The notes beneath the pieces are model-generated. The model searched no databases, had not been told where the DNA came from, and saw only the letters and a program-made list of their open reading frames with translations. A stretch of DNA of 30,768 nt. It comes from JAWVFK01 sp033856175 (GTDB taxonomy: Bacteria > Actinomycetota > Thermoleophilia > Solirubrobacterales > 70-9). Below, piece after piece: positions 1 through 8,208 of the stretch. The position numbers and the translations under genes are program-made. The stretch spans positions 1 to 30,768 of the forward strand of contig JAWVFK010000003.1 of the NCBI GenBank assembly GCA_033856175.1, read 5' to 3'. The first letter of the stretch is position 1. Each line of letters opens with the position of its first letter.

Positions 1-896
1 GGAAGCGTCGCCCGGACCCAGATGAAGAGAACGAGCAGGAAGCTGATCTTGACGAGCATCCAGATCGGGTCGAGGAAGGACGGGCCGGGACCCATCCAGC
101 CGCCGAGGAACATCGCCGCGGCGATGCCGGAGACGACGGTGATCTCCATGTACTCGACCAGCAGGAAGGAGCCGAAGCGCATGCCGCCGTACTCGGTCAT
201 GTAGCCCTGGACCAACTCGGCGTCGGCCTCGGGGAGGTCGAAAGGCGCGCGGTTGGTCTCGGCGAAGCCGGCGACCATGAAGATCAGGAAGCCGACGAGC
301 TGCGGCACGATGAACCAGATGTCGTTCTGCTGGCGGACGATCTCGACGAGCGAGAGCGAGCCCGACATCATGATCACGCCGAGCAGCGCCAGGCCCATCG
401 AGACCTCGTAGCTGATCAGCTGGGCGGCCGAGCGCATCGCGCCGAGGAAGCTGTACTTCGAGCCCGAGGCCCAGCCCCCGAGCAGCAGGCCATAAAAGGC
501 CAGCGCGCCGACGGCGAAGAAGTAGAGGATGCCGATCGAGAGGTCGACGCCGTAGAAGCCGACGCCGTTCTTGACGTCGCCGAAGGGCAGGATCGCCAGC
601 GAGGTGACGCCGGAGAGGACGACGAGGATCGGCCCGAGGATGAACAGCGTCGGCACCGCGTTCGCCGGCCGGAAGGACTCCTTCGAGATCAGCTTGCCGA
701 CATCGGCGAGCGGCTGGAGGATGCCGAACGGCCCGACGCGGTTGGGCCCGTAGCGGTGCTGGAAGCGGCCGATCAGCTTGCGCTCGAGCACGGTCAGCAT
801 CGGCAGGATGCCGAGCACCGCGGCGAAGATCACCAGCGACTTGACGAGCATCACCCAGATCGCCTCGCTGAAGGCGACGTTTGCGAGCACGGTCAT
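1..896 (-). CDS. nuoH: NADH-quinone oxidoreductase subunit H (partial, 3' end beyond window)
   Basis: This is the membrane subunit of complex I that joins the peripheral arm to the proton-pumping arm and forms part of the quinone channel. My translation from the ATG at 896 gives about 298 residues before the window edge. It shows the conserved ERKLIGRFQHRYGPNRVGP segment near residue 40 and the ETNRAPFDLPEADAELVQGY loop near residue 210, both typical of NuoH. Hydrophobic segments alternate with short loops, as expected for an eight-helix protein. The start overlaps the nuoG stop in an ATGA junction, so translation is probably coupled. The family is usually 320-450 residues, so only the last part is missing. 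The rest of the operon (nuoI onward) should lie to the left of this window. Confidence 0.95.
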   Translation of the reverse strand, partial: MTVLANVAFSEAIWVMLVKSLVIFAAVLGILPMLTVLERKLIGRFQHRYGPNRVGPFGILQPLADVGKLISKESFRPANAVPTLFILGPILVVLSGVTSLAILPFGDVKNGVGFYGVDLSIGILYFFAVGALAFYGLLLGGWASGSKYSFLGAMRSAAQLISYEVSMGLALLGVIMMSGSLSLVEIVRQQNDIWFIVPQLVGFLIFMVAGFAETNRAPFDLPEADAELVQGYMTEYGGMRFGSFLLVEYMEITVVSGIAAAMFLGGWMGPGPSFLDPIWMLVKISFLLVLFIWVRATL

Positions 897-3382
897 TCGG
901 CCGCCTCCGCCTCCGCCGGCTGGCGGGACTCGACGCTGACCAGCTGCGGCTCGCCGCCGGTGACCAGGTTGGCGTTGTTCTCGGCCGTGCCCTCGACGAG
1001 GAAGCCGGCGCCGGGCCGCATCCGCTCGCGGATTCGCACCCGCGCCTCGACGGCGGAGCCGTTCTGGCCGACCGCGACCTGCTCGCCATCGGCGACGCCG
1101 AGTCGCTCCGCGTCGGCCGGGGCGAGGTCGAGCATCTGCTCGGGAGCGAGGAAGCGCAGCGCCGGGTTGGCCTCGGTCACCGCGCCCGACCAGATGTCGC
1201 GGTAGCTGCCGAGCAGCAGGCCGTCGCCGCTGGGCGGCGCTGGCGGCTCGGCCGGCGCACTCGGCGCGACCGCGCTCGGCTGCTCGAGCGCCGACGCCGC
1301 CTGGCGCTCGGGCCAGCGAACGCCGCGGCCGCCGATCTCCTCGTGGGTCAGCCCGGCGTAGAAAGGGACCTCCGCGGCGAGGCCGGCGAGGACCTCGGGC
1401 ACGCTGCCAAAGCCGGTCTCGTGGCCGAGCGCGGCGGCGAGCTCGCAGAGCCATTGCCAGCCGCGGCCGACGCCGGCCGGGTGGGGGACGCCCGCCCGCA
1501 GCCGCTGGACGCGGCCGTCGGGGTGGGTCATCGTGCCGTCCTTCTCGGCGCCGGCCTCGGCCGGGAAGACGACGTCGGCACGGGCGGTCGAGGCGTTCTC
1601 GAACATCGACACGGCGACGACGAAGTCGGCCGCGGTCAGGGCCTGTTCCCAGGCGCCCGCCGAGTTGCCGTCACGGAGCGGGTCGGCCTCGAAGAGCAGC
1701 ATCGCGGTCGCGCCGTCCCCGGGCGAGCCGGGCATCGCCGCCGCCAGCCCTCCGGCGGCAGCTTCGCTGAGCCCCGGGCCGGCGCCGGGCAGGCAGCCGA
1801 CCTCTCGCAGGCCGCGGGCGTTGGTGCCGTCGGGCAGCTCCAGCAGGCCGTTGCAGATTCGATCGCGCAGCCCGAGCCGCTCGCCGCAGGCGAGCAGGGC
1901 CGCGATCGCCGCCTCGCCGCCGGCCCCGTGGCCGATCCGCTCGCCCCAGAGGATCACGACGTCCTCGGCCTCGCTGAGCAGGGCGGCGATCGATGCGGCG
2001 CTCTCGCCGTAGGGGTGGTCCTGGCCGGGCGCGTCGAAGCCGTCCGCCCTCAGCGCCCCCGCCAGCGCGGCGAGGAAGGCGCCGGCCTCGCCGGGCGCGA
2101 CGCGGGCCGCCTCGGTGGCGCCACCGTCGAGCGTCGTCGGCCGCTCGGTGACGACCGCCAGCCGGGCGCCGGTGCGGCGCACGGCCTTGCGCAGCCGCAG
2201 GTCGAGGATCGGCGAAGCATGCAGCGGGTCGGCGCCGATCACGAGGATCGCGTCGGCGCTGTCGATGTCGGCGACCTGGGCGCTCAGCTCGGGCGCGCTC
2301 AGCGCCAGCAGCTGGTCGCGGCTCGGGCCGGCGGCGGCGCGCGAGTCGATGCTCCCGGACCCCAGCGCCTGGCGGAAGATCCGCTGGACCAGATAGCCCT
2401 CCTCGTTGGAGGCGCTCGGGCCGACGATCGCCGCCGCGCGCTCGCCGGCGGCGGCGAGGCCTGCCGCGGCGCGCTCGATCGCCTCCGCCCAACTGGCCTT
2501 GCGCAGGCCGCCGCCCTCGCGGATCAGCGGTTCGGTGATCCGCTCCTCGGAGTTGACCATCTGGAAGCCGAAGCGCCCCTTGTCGCAGAGCCAGCCGTCG
2601 TCGACGGCTGGGTTGTCGCGCGCCATCACCCGCATCAGCCGCTCGTCGCGGACGGTGTAGCGGACGTTGCACTGGCTCGGGCAGAGCGTGCAGATCGAGC
2701 CGGCGTCCTCGATGTCCCAGGGGCGGGCGCGGAAGCGGTAGGTGTAGGAGGTCAGCGCGCCGACGGGGCAGAGCTCGATGATGTTGCCGTGGAAGGGCGC
2801 GACGTAGGGACGCTCGTCGAAGGTGCCGACGTAGCTGCGGTCGCCGCGCTCCAGCAGCTGCAGCTGCGAGTCCTCGGCGACCTCCTGGCTGAAGCGGACG
2901 CAGCGGTAGCAGAGGATGCAGCGCTCGCGGTCGATCGCCACCAGCGGCGAGAGCTCGAGCGGCTTGCGGAAGTGGCGCTTGGGGTCGGTGACGCGGCTGC
3001 GCTCGGGGCCCCAGCCCATCGAGATGTCCTGCAGCGGGCACTCGCCGCCCTTGTCGCAGACTGGGCAGTCGAGCGGGTGGTTGACGAGCAGGAACTCGAC
3101 GACCGCGTTCTGGGCCTGGCGCACCTGGTCGGTGCGGGTGTGGACGATCATGCCGTCGCGAACCGGCGTCGAACAGGCGGTCTGCAGCTTCGGCAGCCCC
3201 TCGATCTCGACCAGGCACATCCGGCAGGCGCCGACCGGGTCGCCGAGCTTGGGCTCGTAACAGAAGACCGGGATCTCGACGTCGCCGAGCTTGGCGGCGT
3301 CGACCAGCATCGTCCCCTCGGGCGCCGTCACCTCGCGGCCGTCGACGACGAGGGTCACGGCGTTGCGGATCTTGCGGGTCAT
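893..3382 (-). CDS. nuoG: NADH-quinone oxidoreductase subunit G
   Basis: This is the large iron-sulfur subunit of the complex I peripheral arm, which passes electrons from NuoF toward NuoB; 829 residues. The N-terminal ferredoxin-like domain holds the 2Fe-2S ligands C41, C53, C56 and C70. The next cluster has H102 with C106, C109 and C115, and the following 4Fe-4S cluster has C155, C158, C161 and C205. A further CxxCxxxC set (C231, C234, C238 with C266) matches the extra N7-type cluster kept by some bacteria and lost in others. The rest is a molybdopterin-oxidoreductase-like fold without an expected cofactor, a proline/alanine-rich linker near residue 690, and a C-terminal dinucleotide-binding-like barrel. 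ATGA overlaps join it to nuoEF upstream and nuoH downstream. Confidence 0.96.
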   Translation of the reverse strand: MTRKIRNAVTLVVDGREVTAPEGTMLVDAAKLGDVEIPVFCYEPKLGDPVGACRMCLVEIEGLPKLQTACSTPVRDGMIVHTRTDQVRQAQNAVVEFLLVNHPLDCPVCDKGGECPLQDISMGWGPERSRVTDPKRHFRKPLELSPLVAIDRERCILCYRCVRFSQEVAEDSQLQLLERGDRSYVGTFDERPYVAPFHGNIIELCPVGALTSYTYRFRARPWDIEDAGSICTLCPSQCNVRYTVRDERLMRVMARDNPAVDDGWLCDKGRFGFQMVNSEERITEPLIREGGGLRKASWAEAIERAAAGLAAAGERAAAIVGPSASNEEGYLVQRIFRQALGSGSIDSRAAAGPSRDQLLALSAPELSAQVADIDSADAILVIGADPLHASPILDLRLRKAVRRTGARLAVVTERPTTLDGGATEAARVAPGEAGAFLAALAGALRADGFDAPGQDHPYGESAASIAALLSEAEDVVILWGERIGHGAGGEAAIAALLACGERLGLRDRICNGLLELPDGTNARGLREVGCLPGAGPGLSEAAAGGLAAAMPGSPGDGATAMLLFEADPLRDGNSAGAWEQALTAADFVVAVSMFENASTARADVVFPAEAGAEKDGTMTHPDGRVQRLRAGVPHPAGVGRGWQWLCELAAALGHETGFGSVPEVLAGLAAEVPFYAGLTHEEIGGRGVRWPERQAASALEQPSAVAPSAPAEPPAPPSGDGLLLGSYRDIWSGAVTEANPALRFLAPEQMLDLAPADAERLGVADGEQVAVGQNGSAVEARVRIRERMRPGAGFLVEGTAENNANLVTGGEPQLVSVESRQPAEAEAAE

Positions 3383-5262
3383 GCCCCGACTCCCTCGAGC
3401 GGCAGGGCGGGAGAGTCATCGAGCCCCGGCACCTGGGCCTCGCGGCCGAGCTCGATCGCGCGCTCGAACTCACCGCGGAACTTGCGCACCATCGCCCCGA
3501 CCGGCATCGCCATCGAGTCGCCGAGCACGCAGAGGCAGTTGCCGATGATGTTCTGCTGAACCGAGGCGATGATGTCGAGGTCCATCGGCGTCGCGTCGCC
3601 CTTGATCACGCGCTCGAGCATCTTCACGGTCCAGTTGGTGCCCTCGCGGCAGGGGGTGCACTTGCCGCACGACTCGTGGTGGTAGAAGCGCGCCGTGCGC
3701 AGCGCCAGGTGGGGGATCGAGACGGTCTCGTCGGCGATGATGATCGAGCCCGAGCCGAGCATCGAGCCGGCCTCGGCCATCGACTCGAAGCTGTAGGGGA
3801 GGTCGATCTCGGCGTCGGTCAGGACCGGCGCCGAGGAGCCGCCGGGGAACCAGGCCTTGATCTGGCGACCGCCGAGCGGGCCGCCGGCGAGCTCGTAGAT
3901 GATCCTGCGGGCGGGGATGCCCAGCTCGACCTCGTAGTTGCCCGGCCGCTCGACGCAGCCCGAGACGGAGACGACCTTCGTCCCCGGCGACTGCTCGGTG
4001 CCCATCGACTTGAACCACTCGGCGCCCTTGGCGACGATGTGAGGCACGTTGGAGAGCGTCTCGACGTTGTTGATCAGCGTCGGCCCGCCGTAGAGGCCCT
4101 GGACGGCGGGGAAAGGCGGCTTCAGCCGCGGGTTGCCGCGCTTGCCCTCGAGCGCGTCGAGCAGCGCCGTCTCCTCGCCGCAGATGTAGGCGCCGGCGCC
4201 GCGGTGGACGACCAGCTCGACCTGGTGCTCGCTGCCGCAGACGCTCTCGCCGAGGAAGCCGGCCTCGTAGGCCTCGGCGACGGCCCTGTCGAGGATGTCG
4301 GCCTGGGCGTCGTACTCGCCGCGGATGAAGATGAAGGCGCGGTTGGCGCCGGCTGCGAGCGCCGCGATCGCGATGCCCTCGATCAGCTGGTGCGGGTTCT
4401 TCTGCATCAGCTCGCGGTCCTTGAAGGCGCCGGGCTCGGACTCGTCGGCGTTGCAGCAGAGGTACTTGTCCATGCTGCCCCGCGGCAGGAACGAGGCCTT
4501 CTTGCCCATCGAGAAGCCGGCGCCGCCGCGGCCGCGCAGGCCCGAGGCCTCGAGCTCGGCGAGCAGCTCGTCGGGATCGCCGGCGCCGAACGCCTTCTCG
4601 AGCGCCCTGTAGCCGTCGCGGTCACGGTAGGTGTCGATGCCCGCCAGCCCCGGCTCGTCGATGCCCTTGAAGAGGACGCGCGTCTCCAGCGGGGCGCCAT
4701 CCGCGCCGCCGGCGGTCGGGCGGCTCAGCAGCGCCTTGGCCGGAGCGACGTCCGCGCGGGCGCGAAGCTGCCCGATCACGTCTTCGCTGTCGTCGGGCTC
4801 CAGCGGGCCGTAGTAGCGCTCGTTGACCGCGGCCATCGGGGCGATGTCGCAAGCTCCGAGGCACTCGAAGCCGGAGACAAAAACCTCACCGTCGTCGGTG
4901 CTCTGTCCAGGAGCCGTGCCCGCGGCTTCGCAGAGGGCATCGAGCAGCTCGTCGCCGCCGCGCATCCAGCAGGAGATGTTGGTGCAGACGAGGACTTCGT
5001 TGCGCCCGCTCGGCGAGGTCCGCAGGAGGTCGTAGAAGCTGGCGACCGACTCGAGGTAGGCCGGGGTGACGCTCATCACCGCGGCCGCCTGGCGAATTCC
5101 CTCCGGAGTGCACCAGCCATAGAGGCGCTGCACCGCCCAGAGCGCCGGGATCGAGGCCGAACGCCGATCCGGATAGCGGCCCATCAGCTCCTCGATCCGC
5201 TCCCGAAGCTCGTCGGGGCAGCCCACTTCGTGGAGTTCGGGAATTCCTGCGGCCTCGCTCAT
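3379..5262 (-). CDS. nuoEF: fused NADH-quinone oxidoreductase subunits E and F (NuoEF)
   Basis: One open frame of 627 residues encodes both NADH-input subunits of complex I. Residues 1-165 are NuoE, the thioredoxin-like 2Fe-2S subunit, with ligands C93, C98, C134 and C138. After a short alanine/arginine-rich linker, residues 195-610 are NuoF. NuoF shows the GLRGRGGAGF nucleotide/FMN loop at 241-250, the CCNADESEPGAFKDR segment at 269-283, the ICGEETALLDALEGKRG segment, and the 4Fe-4S ligands C532, C535, C538 and probably C578. In most bacteria these are separate genes of about 160-240 and 420-450 residues. I see no stop codon or frame change between the parts. I chose the ATG at 5262 because it makes an ATGA overlap with the nuoD stop; the frame also stays open 25 codons upstream into nuoD. 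The stop overlaps the nuoG start. Confidence 0.95.
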   Translation of the reverse strand: MSEAAGIPELHEVGCPDELRERIEELMGRYPDRRSASIPALWAVQRLYGWCTPEGIRQAAAVMSVTPAYLESVASFYDLLRTSPSGRNEVLVCTNISCWMRGGDELLDALCEAAGTAPGQSTDDGEVFVSGFECLGACDIAPMAAVNERYYGPLEPDDSEDVIGQLRARADVAPAKALLSRPTAGGADGAPLETRVLFKGIDEPGLAGIDTYRDRDGYRALEKAFGAGDPDELLAELEASGLRGRGGAGFSMGKKASFLPRGSMDKYLCCNADESEPGAFKDRELMQKNPHQLIEGIAIAALAAGANRAFIFIRGEYDAQADILDRAVAEAYEAGFLGESVCGSEHQVELVVHRGAGAYICGEETALLDALEGKRGNPRLKPPFPAVQGLYGGPTLINNVETLSNVPHIVAKGAEWFKSMGTEQSPGTKVVSVSGCVERPGNYEVELGIPARRIIYELAGGPLGGRQIKAWFPGGSSAPVLTDAEIDLPYSFESMAEAGSMLGSGSIIIADETVSIPHLALRTARFYHHESCGKCTPCREGTNWTVKMLERVIKGDATPMDLDIIASVQQNIIGNCLCVLGDSMAMPVGAMVRKFRGEFERAIELGREAQVPGLDDSPALPLEGVGA

Positions 5263-6473
5263 CGGTCTATTCCCCCCAGGATCGGGTCGAGCATCGCCAG
5301 GTTCTGGATCAGGTCGGCGACGTAGCGGCCGACGCACATCTCGCGCAGCGACTGCAGGTTGACGAACGAGGGGTCGCGCATGTGGACGCGCGCCGGCTTG
5401 GCCGAGCCGTCGGCGAGGACGTAGCAGCCAAGCTCGCCGCGCGGCGACTCGATCGCGTTGTAGACCTCGCCCGGAGGCACGCGGAAGCCCTCGGTGACGA
5501 GCTTGAAGTGGTGGATCAGCGCCTCCATCGAGGTCGAGAGCTCATGCCGCGGCGGTAAGACGATCTTGCGGTCGTCGGCGATGAACGGCCCCTCGGGCAG
5601 GCCGTCGAGCGCCTGGGCGACGATCTTCGTCGACTCGCGCATCTCCGCCAGCCGGACGCGGTAGCGGTCGTAGCCGTCGCCGATCGTCCCGACCGGGATC
5701 TTGAAGTCGAAGTCCGAATAGCAGAGGTAGGGCTGGGTCTTGCGAAGGTCCCAGGGCTCGCCGGCGGCGCGCAGCAGCGGTCCGGTCACCCCCAGCTCGA
5801 GCAGCCGCTCGCGCGGGACGATGCCGATGTTCTTCGTCCGCTGGAGGAAGATCTCGTTGCGGTCGAGCAGCGCCTCGTACTGGTCGATCCGCGAGGGCAT
5901 CTCCTCGCAGAAGGCACGCACCCGATCGGCGAAGCCGACCGGGATGTCCTCCATCACGCCGCCGACCTGGAAGTAGCGCGTGTGCATCCGCTGGCCCGCC
6001 GACATCTCGAAGAGATCGAGGATCCGATCGCGCTCGCGGAAGCAGTACCAGAACATCGAGATCGCGCCGAGGTCGAGCGCCGAGGTGCCGAGCCAGACCA
6101 GGTGCGAGTGCAGCCGGTTGAGCTCCATGTGCAGCACCCGCAGGTACTGGGCCCGCGGCGGCACCTCGATCTCGACCAGCCGCTCGACGGCGCCGCAGAA
6201 GGCCTGCATGTTGAAGAAGTAAGCGAGGTAGTCCATCCGCTCGATGAACGGGATGACCTTCCAATAGGACTTGTCCTCGCAGGACTTCTCGATCCCCGTG
6301 TGGACGTAGCCGATCACCGGCTTCAGATCGCGCACCACCTCCCCCTCGAGCTCGACGATCAACCGCAGCACCCCGTGCGTCGCCGGATGGTGCGGCCCCA
6401 TGTTGATCGTCATGAGCTCGGTTTCGGGCTCGAGCTGGGGCTCGAAGGAGTCCAGCACCGTCTCGGAACTCAC
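5259..6473 (-). CDS. nuoD: NADH-quinone oxidoreductase subunit D (49-kDa subunit)
   Basis: This peripheral-arm subunit forms the quinone site with NuoB; about 404 residues, normal for the family. The protein opens with INMGPHHPATHGVLRL, whose histidine pair lies in the quinone pocket of the family. GYVHTGIEKSCEDKSYWK, RMDYLAYFFNMQAFCGAVE and ELNRLHSHLVWLG follow in the expected order. The protein ends in NLAMLDPILGGIDR, the usual NuoD C-terminus. I prefer the GTG at 6473, which makes a 4-base GTGA overlap with the nuoC stop like the other junctions here; another GTG at 6482 would add three residues. NuoC and NuoD are separate genes in this organism, unlike the fused NuoCD of enterobacteria. 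Confidence 0.96.
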   Translation of the reverse strand: MSSETVLDSFEPQLEPETELMTINMGPHHPATHGVLRLIVELEGEVVRDLKPVIGYVHTGIEKSCEDKSYWKVIPFIERMDYLAYFFNMQAFCGAVERLVEIEVPPRAQYLRVLHMELNRLHSHLVWLGTSALDLGAISMFWYCFRERDRILDLFEMSAGQRMHTRYFQVGGVMEDIPVGFADRVRAFCEEMPSRIDQYEALLDRNEIFLQRTKNIGIVPRERLLELGVTGPLLRAAGEPWDLRKTQPYLCYSDFDFKIPVGTIGDGYDRYRVRLAEMRESTKIVAQALDGLPEGPFIADDRKIVLPPRHELSTSMEALIHHFKLVTEGFRVPPGEVYNAIESPRGELGCYVLADGSAKPARVHMRDPSFVNLQSLREMCVGRYVADLIQNLAMLDPILGGIDR

Positions 6474-7000
6474 GAGTACCACCCGGGAAAGCTCGGCTCG
6501 TCCTTCGTGAAGATCACTGGCTCGCCGCCGATCGGGAAGTCGCGGCGCTGGGGCCAGCCGACGTAGTCCTCGGGCATCAGGATCCGGCGCAGGTCGGGAT
6601 GGCCGCGGAAGACGATGCCGAAGAAGTCATAGACCTCGCGCTCCTGAAAGTTGGCCGTGGGAAAGAGCTCCACACAGGAGTCCAGCTCTGGCAGCTCGCC
6701 GTCGCCGGGATCGGCGAGGGCGGCGCGGACGTGGACGCGTTCCACCCTGGCCATGCTCAGCAGCTCGTAGTGAACCCCGAAGCGGGGCGCTGCCGGCAAA
6801 TAGTCGGAGCCGTGCAGGCTCGACAGGAAGCGATAGCTCTGCGAGGGCTCGTCGTGCAGCCAGCGAAGGACGGCGAGGATCTGCTCGGGGTTGACGATCA
6901 GCGTCGCCTGACCGCGGTCGTGGCTGGTCGAGTGGACTGCTCCCGGGAAGGCGCCGTTCAGCTCGCCGGCGATCAGCTCGAGGCCGGCGGCGTCAGGCAC
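6470..7000 (-). CDS. nuoC: NADH-quinone oxidoreductase subunit C (30-kDa subunit)
   Basis: This peripheral-arm scaffold subunit packs against NuoD. The family signature is plain: NFQEREVYDFFGIVFRGHPDLRRILMPEDY, then GWPQRRDFPIGG, close to the C-terminus. I prefer the GTG at 7000 (176 residues), because GGAGGA lies six bases upstream at 7007-7012 and the overlap with the nuoB stop is only eight bases. An ATG at 7024 (184 residues) has GAGGAG ten bases upstream and remains possible. The N-terminus is not conserved in the family, so it does not settle the start. The stop overlaps the nuoD GTG. Confidence 0.95.
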   Translation of the reverse strand: MPDAAGLELIAGELNGAFPGAVHSTSHDRGQATLIVNPEQILAVLRWLHDEPSQSYRFLSSLHGSDYLPAAPRFGVHYELLSMARVERVHVRAALADPGDGELPELDSCVELFPTANFQEREVYDFFGIVFRGHPDLRRILMPEDYVGWPQRRDFPIGGEPVIFTKDEPSFPGWYS

Positions 7001-7703
7001 CGAGGGTCCTCCGCGCGGCGGCATAGGCGCGGCGCTCCTCGGCCCGCACCGTGCTCGGCGCGCCGTTCTCAGCCCACTCCTCGGTGCCGTGGGCGTCGTA
7101 GCGAGTCCGCCAGCCCGCCTCGGCGTTGCCCTGGATCATCCGCTGCAGCTTGTTGAAGCCGTGGAGCACCGCCTCGGGACGGGGTGGGCAGCCGGGGACG
7201 TGGACGTCGACCGGCATGAACTTGTCGGCGCCCTGGACGACGGCGTAGTTGGCGAACATGCCGCCCGAGGAGGAGCAGGCGCCCATCGCGATGACCCACT
7301 TCGGCTCCAGCATCTGGTCGTAGATGCGGCGGACGACCGGCGCCATCTTGATCGAGACCCGCCCCGAGAGGATCAGCAGGTCGGCCTGGCGCGGCGAGGC
7401 CCGGAACGCCTCGGCGCCGAAGCGGGCGATGTCGTAGCGGGCCGAGACCATCGACATCATCTCGATCGCGCAGCAGGCGAGGCCGAACGTCGCCGGGAAG
7501 ATCGCGTTGGCGCGCGCCCAGTTGAGCGCCTTCTCGAAGGTCGTCGTCAGGACGCGCTCCTCGACATAGGCATCGAGGTCGGCCCCATCGAGGTCGCCGC
7601 GCAGCAGATCCCGCGCGCGAATCTGCCGAACTCGGAGTTCCTCGGGCGTCTTTGGCTGCTCGAGGGGCGAGAGAGCTCTGAGCTTCTGCCTGTCTACTTC
7701 CAA
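6993..7703 (-). CDS. nuoB: NADH-quinone oxidoreductase subunit B (N2 cluster subunit)
   Basis: This subunit carries the terminal 4Fe-4S cluster N2, which hands electrons to quinone. With a TTG start at 7703 it has 236 residues. The N2 ligands are visible as the tandem pair C77-C78 (FGLACCAIEMMS), C143 (GACSSSGGMF) and C172 (VPGCPPRPEA). The conserved core begins near residue 52, so a start well upstream of the first in-frame internal ATG is required. No ATG or GTG is available there; the TTG at 7703 has AGGGG nine bases upstream (7713-7717) and overlaps nuoA by ten bases. The frame stays open further upstream, but that stretch is arginine-rich and reads as the shadow of nuoA. Confidence 0.94.
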   Translation of the reverse strand: MEVDRQKLRALSPLEQPKTPEELRVRQIRARDLLRGDLDGADLDAYVEERVLTTTFEKALNWARANAIFPATFGLACCAIEMMSMVSARYDIARFGAEAFRASPRQADLLILSGRVSIKMAPVVRRIYDQMLEPKWVIAMGACSSSGGMFANYAVVQGADKFMPVDVHVPGCPPRPEAVLHGFNKLQRMIQGNAEAGWRTRYDAHGTEEWAENGAPSTVRAEERRAYAAARRTLGA

Positions 7704-8053
7704 TCCAGCGCACCCCTGGCCCAGACGTAGGCCAGCGCGACGAGCAGCAGGACGACGAAGACGAGCACCTCGGCGAGGACGAAGATGCTGTCGGCGGCCT
7801 TGAGGATCACGCCCACCGGGTAGAGGAAGACGACCTCGATGTCGAAGAGGATGAACAGCATCGCGACGAGGTAGAAGCTGACGCCGAAGCGAAAGGTCTT
7901 CGAGACCTGGCTCGGCAGGCCGCATTCGTAGGGGTCGCTCTTCGTCGGGCTGGGCTTGCGCGGCCCGATCACCCCGTTGAGCGCAGCGAACGCCCCGCCT
8001 ACCACGAGGCCCAAGCCAGCGAAAACGAGGATCGGCAAGTAGCTGCGCAGCAA
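7694..8053 (-). CDS. nuoA: NADH-quinone oxidoreductase subunit A
   Basis: This small three-helix membrane subunit of complex I is the first gene of the operon. With the TTG at 8053 it has 119 residues, the usual length. The first helix begins at once (LRSYLPILVFAGLGLVVGG). The conserved loop SDPYECGLPS contains the family glutamate and cysteine, FRFGVSFYLVAMLFILFDIEVVFLYP follows, and a last helix ends in WARGALDWK. The frame is open upstream to 8164, but that part is basic and hydrophilic and crosses an inverted repeat, so I reject it. There is no Shine-Dalgarno sequence. TATAAC at 8063-8068 lies nine bases upstream, suggesting a leaderless or near-leaderless message. Confidence 0.93.
   Translation of the reverse strand: MLRSYLPILVFAGLGLVVGGAFAALNGVIGPRKPSPTKSDPYECGLPSQVSKTFRFGVSFYLVAMLFILFDIEVVFLYPVGVILKAADSIFVLAEVLVFVVLLLVALAYVWARGALDWK
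7713..7717 (-). promoter_or_regulatory. Shine-Dalgarno site deciding the nuoB TTG start
   Basis: AGGGG on the minus strand lies nine bases before the TTG at 7703, inside the 3' end of nuoA. It is the main support for the unusual TTG start of nuoB. Confidence 0.5.
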
Positions 8054-8062
8054 GGCGTTGCT

Positions 8063-8068
8063 GTTATA
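8063..8068 (-). promoter_or_regulatory. candidate -10 element of the nuo operon
   Basis: TATAAC on the minus strand ends nine bases before the nuoA TTG, placing a transcription start at or next to the start codon. No convincing -35 hexamer is seen at the usual distance. This is inference from spacing and sequence only. Confidence 0.35.
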
Positions 8069-8115
8069 TCCGAGCTTGTGGCAACTTGCTACATAGTGGC
8101 GTTCCGCATCAAACT

Positions 8116-8162
8116 GCAGCCGCCGTCTCCTCAGCTGGGCGCGTTGCGGGGACGGCGGCTGC
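8116..8162. repeat. 12-bp perfect inverted repeat in the nuoA divergent spacer
   Basis: The arms GCAGCCGCCGTC (8116-8127) and GACGGCGGCTGC (8151-8162) are perfect complements. The stem can extend by one T-A pair outside and about three pairs inside, leaving a loop of roughly 17 bases. There is no T-run on the exit side of either strand, so a standard intrinsic terminator is unlikely. It lies upstream of both nuoA and the membrane-protein gene, so an operator or a leader RNA structure is possible. Confidence 0.6.
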
Positions 8163-8166
8163 AAAA

Positions 8167-8204
8167 CCGACCACCTCCTCCGCTTCGCGTCCGGGGGTGG
8201 TCGG
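8167..8204. repeat. second inverted repeat, just upstream of the 8209 gene
   Basis: The arms CCGACCACC (8167-8175) and GGTGGTCGG (8196-8204) are perfect complements; three more inner pairs with one G-T wobble are possible, with a 14-base loop. The right arm ends four bases before the GTG at 8209 and includes the only purine-rich stretch that could act as its ribosome-binding site. Folding in RNA could therefore limit translation. No terminator T-run follows. Confidence 0.55.
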
Positions 8205-8208
8205 GCAA

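Noticed and set aside
881..3559. Long open frame on the plus strand opposite nuoG
   Set aside because: It is antisense to an unmistakable nuoG with all cluster ligands. Its product is A/R/G/D-rich without motifs, as expected from high-GC codon bias.
4680..4800. A frameshift or assembly artefact joining nuoE and nuoF
   Set aside because: One frame runs through both halves with consistent codon use, a plausible linker and intact motifs on each side.
3676..5325. Long plus-strand frame opposite nuoEF
   Set aside because: Same reason: low-complexity translation antisense to a conserved gene.
8116..8162. Intrinsic terminator for a gene reading into the nuoA spacer
   Set aside because: No T-run follows the stem on either strand and both flanking genes start here rather than end.
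8054..8164. Longer nuoA starting at 8164
   Set aside because: The added 37 residues are basic and hydrophilic, cross an inverted repeat, and make the protein much longer than NuoA usually is.
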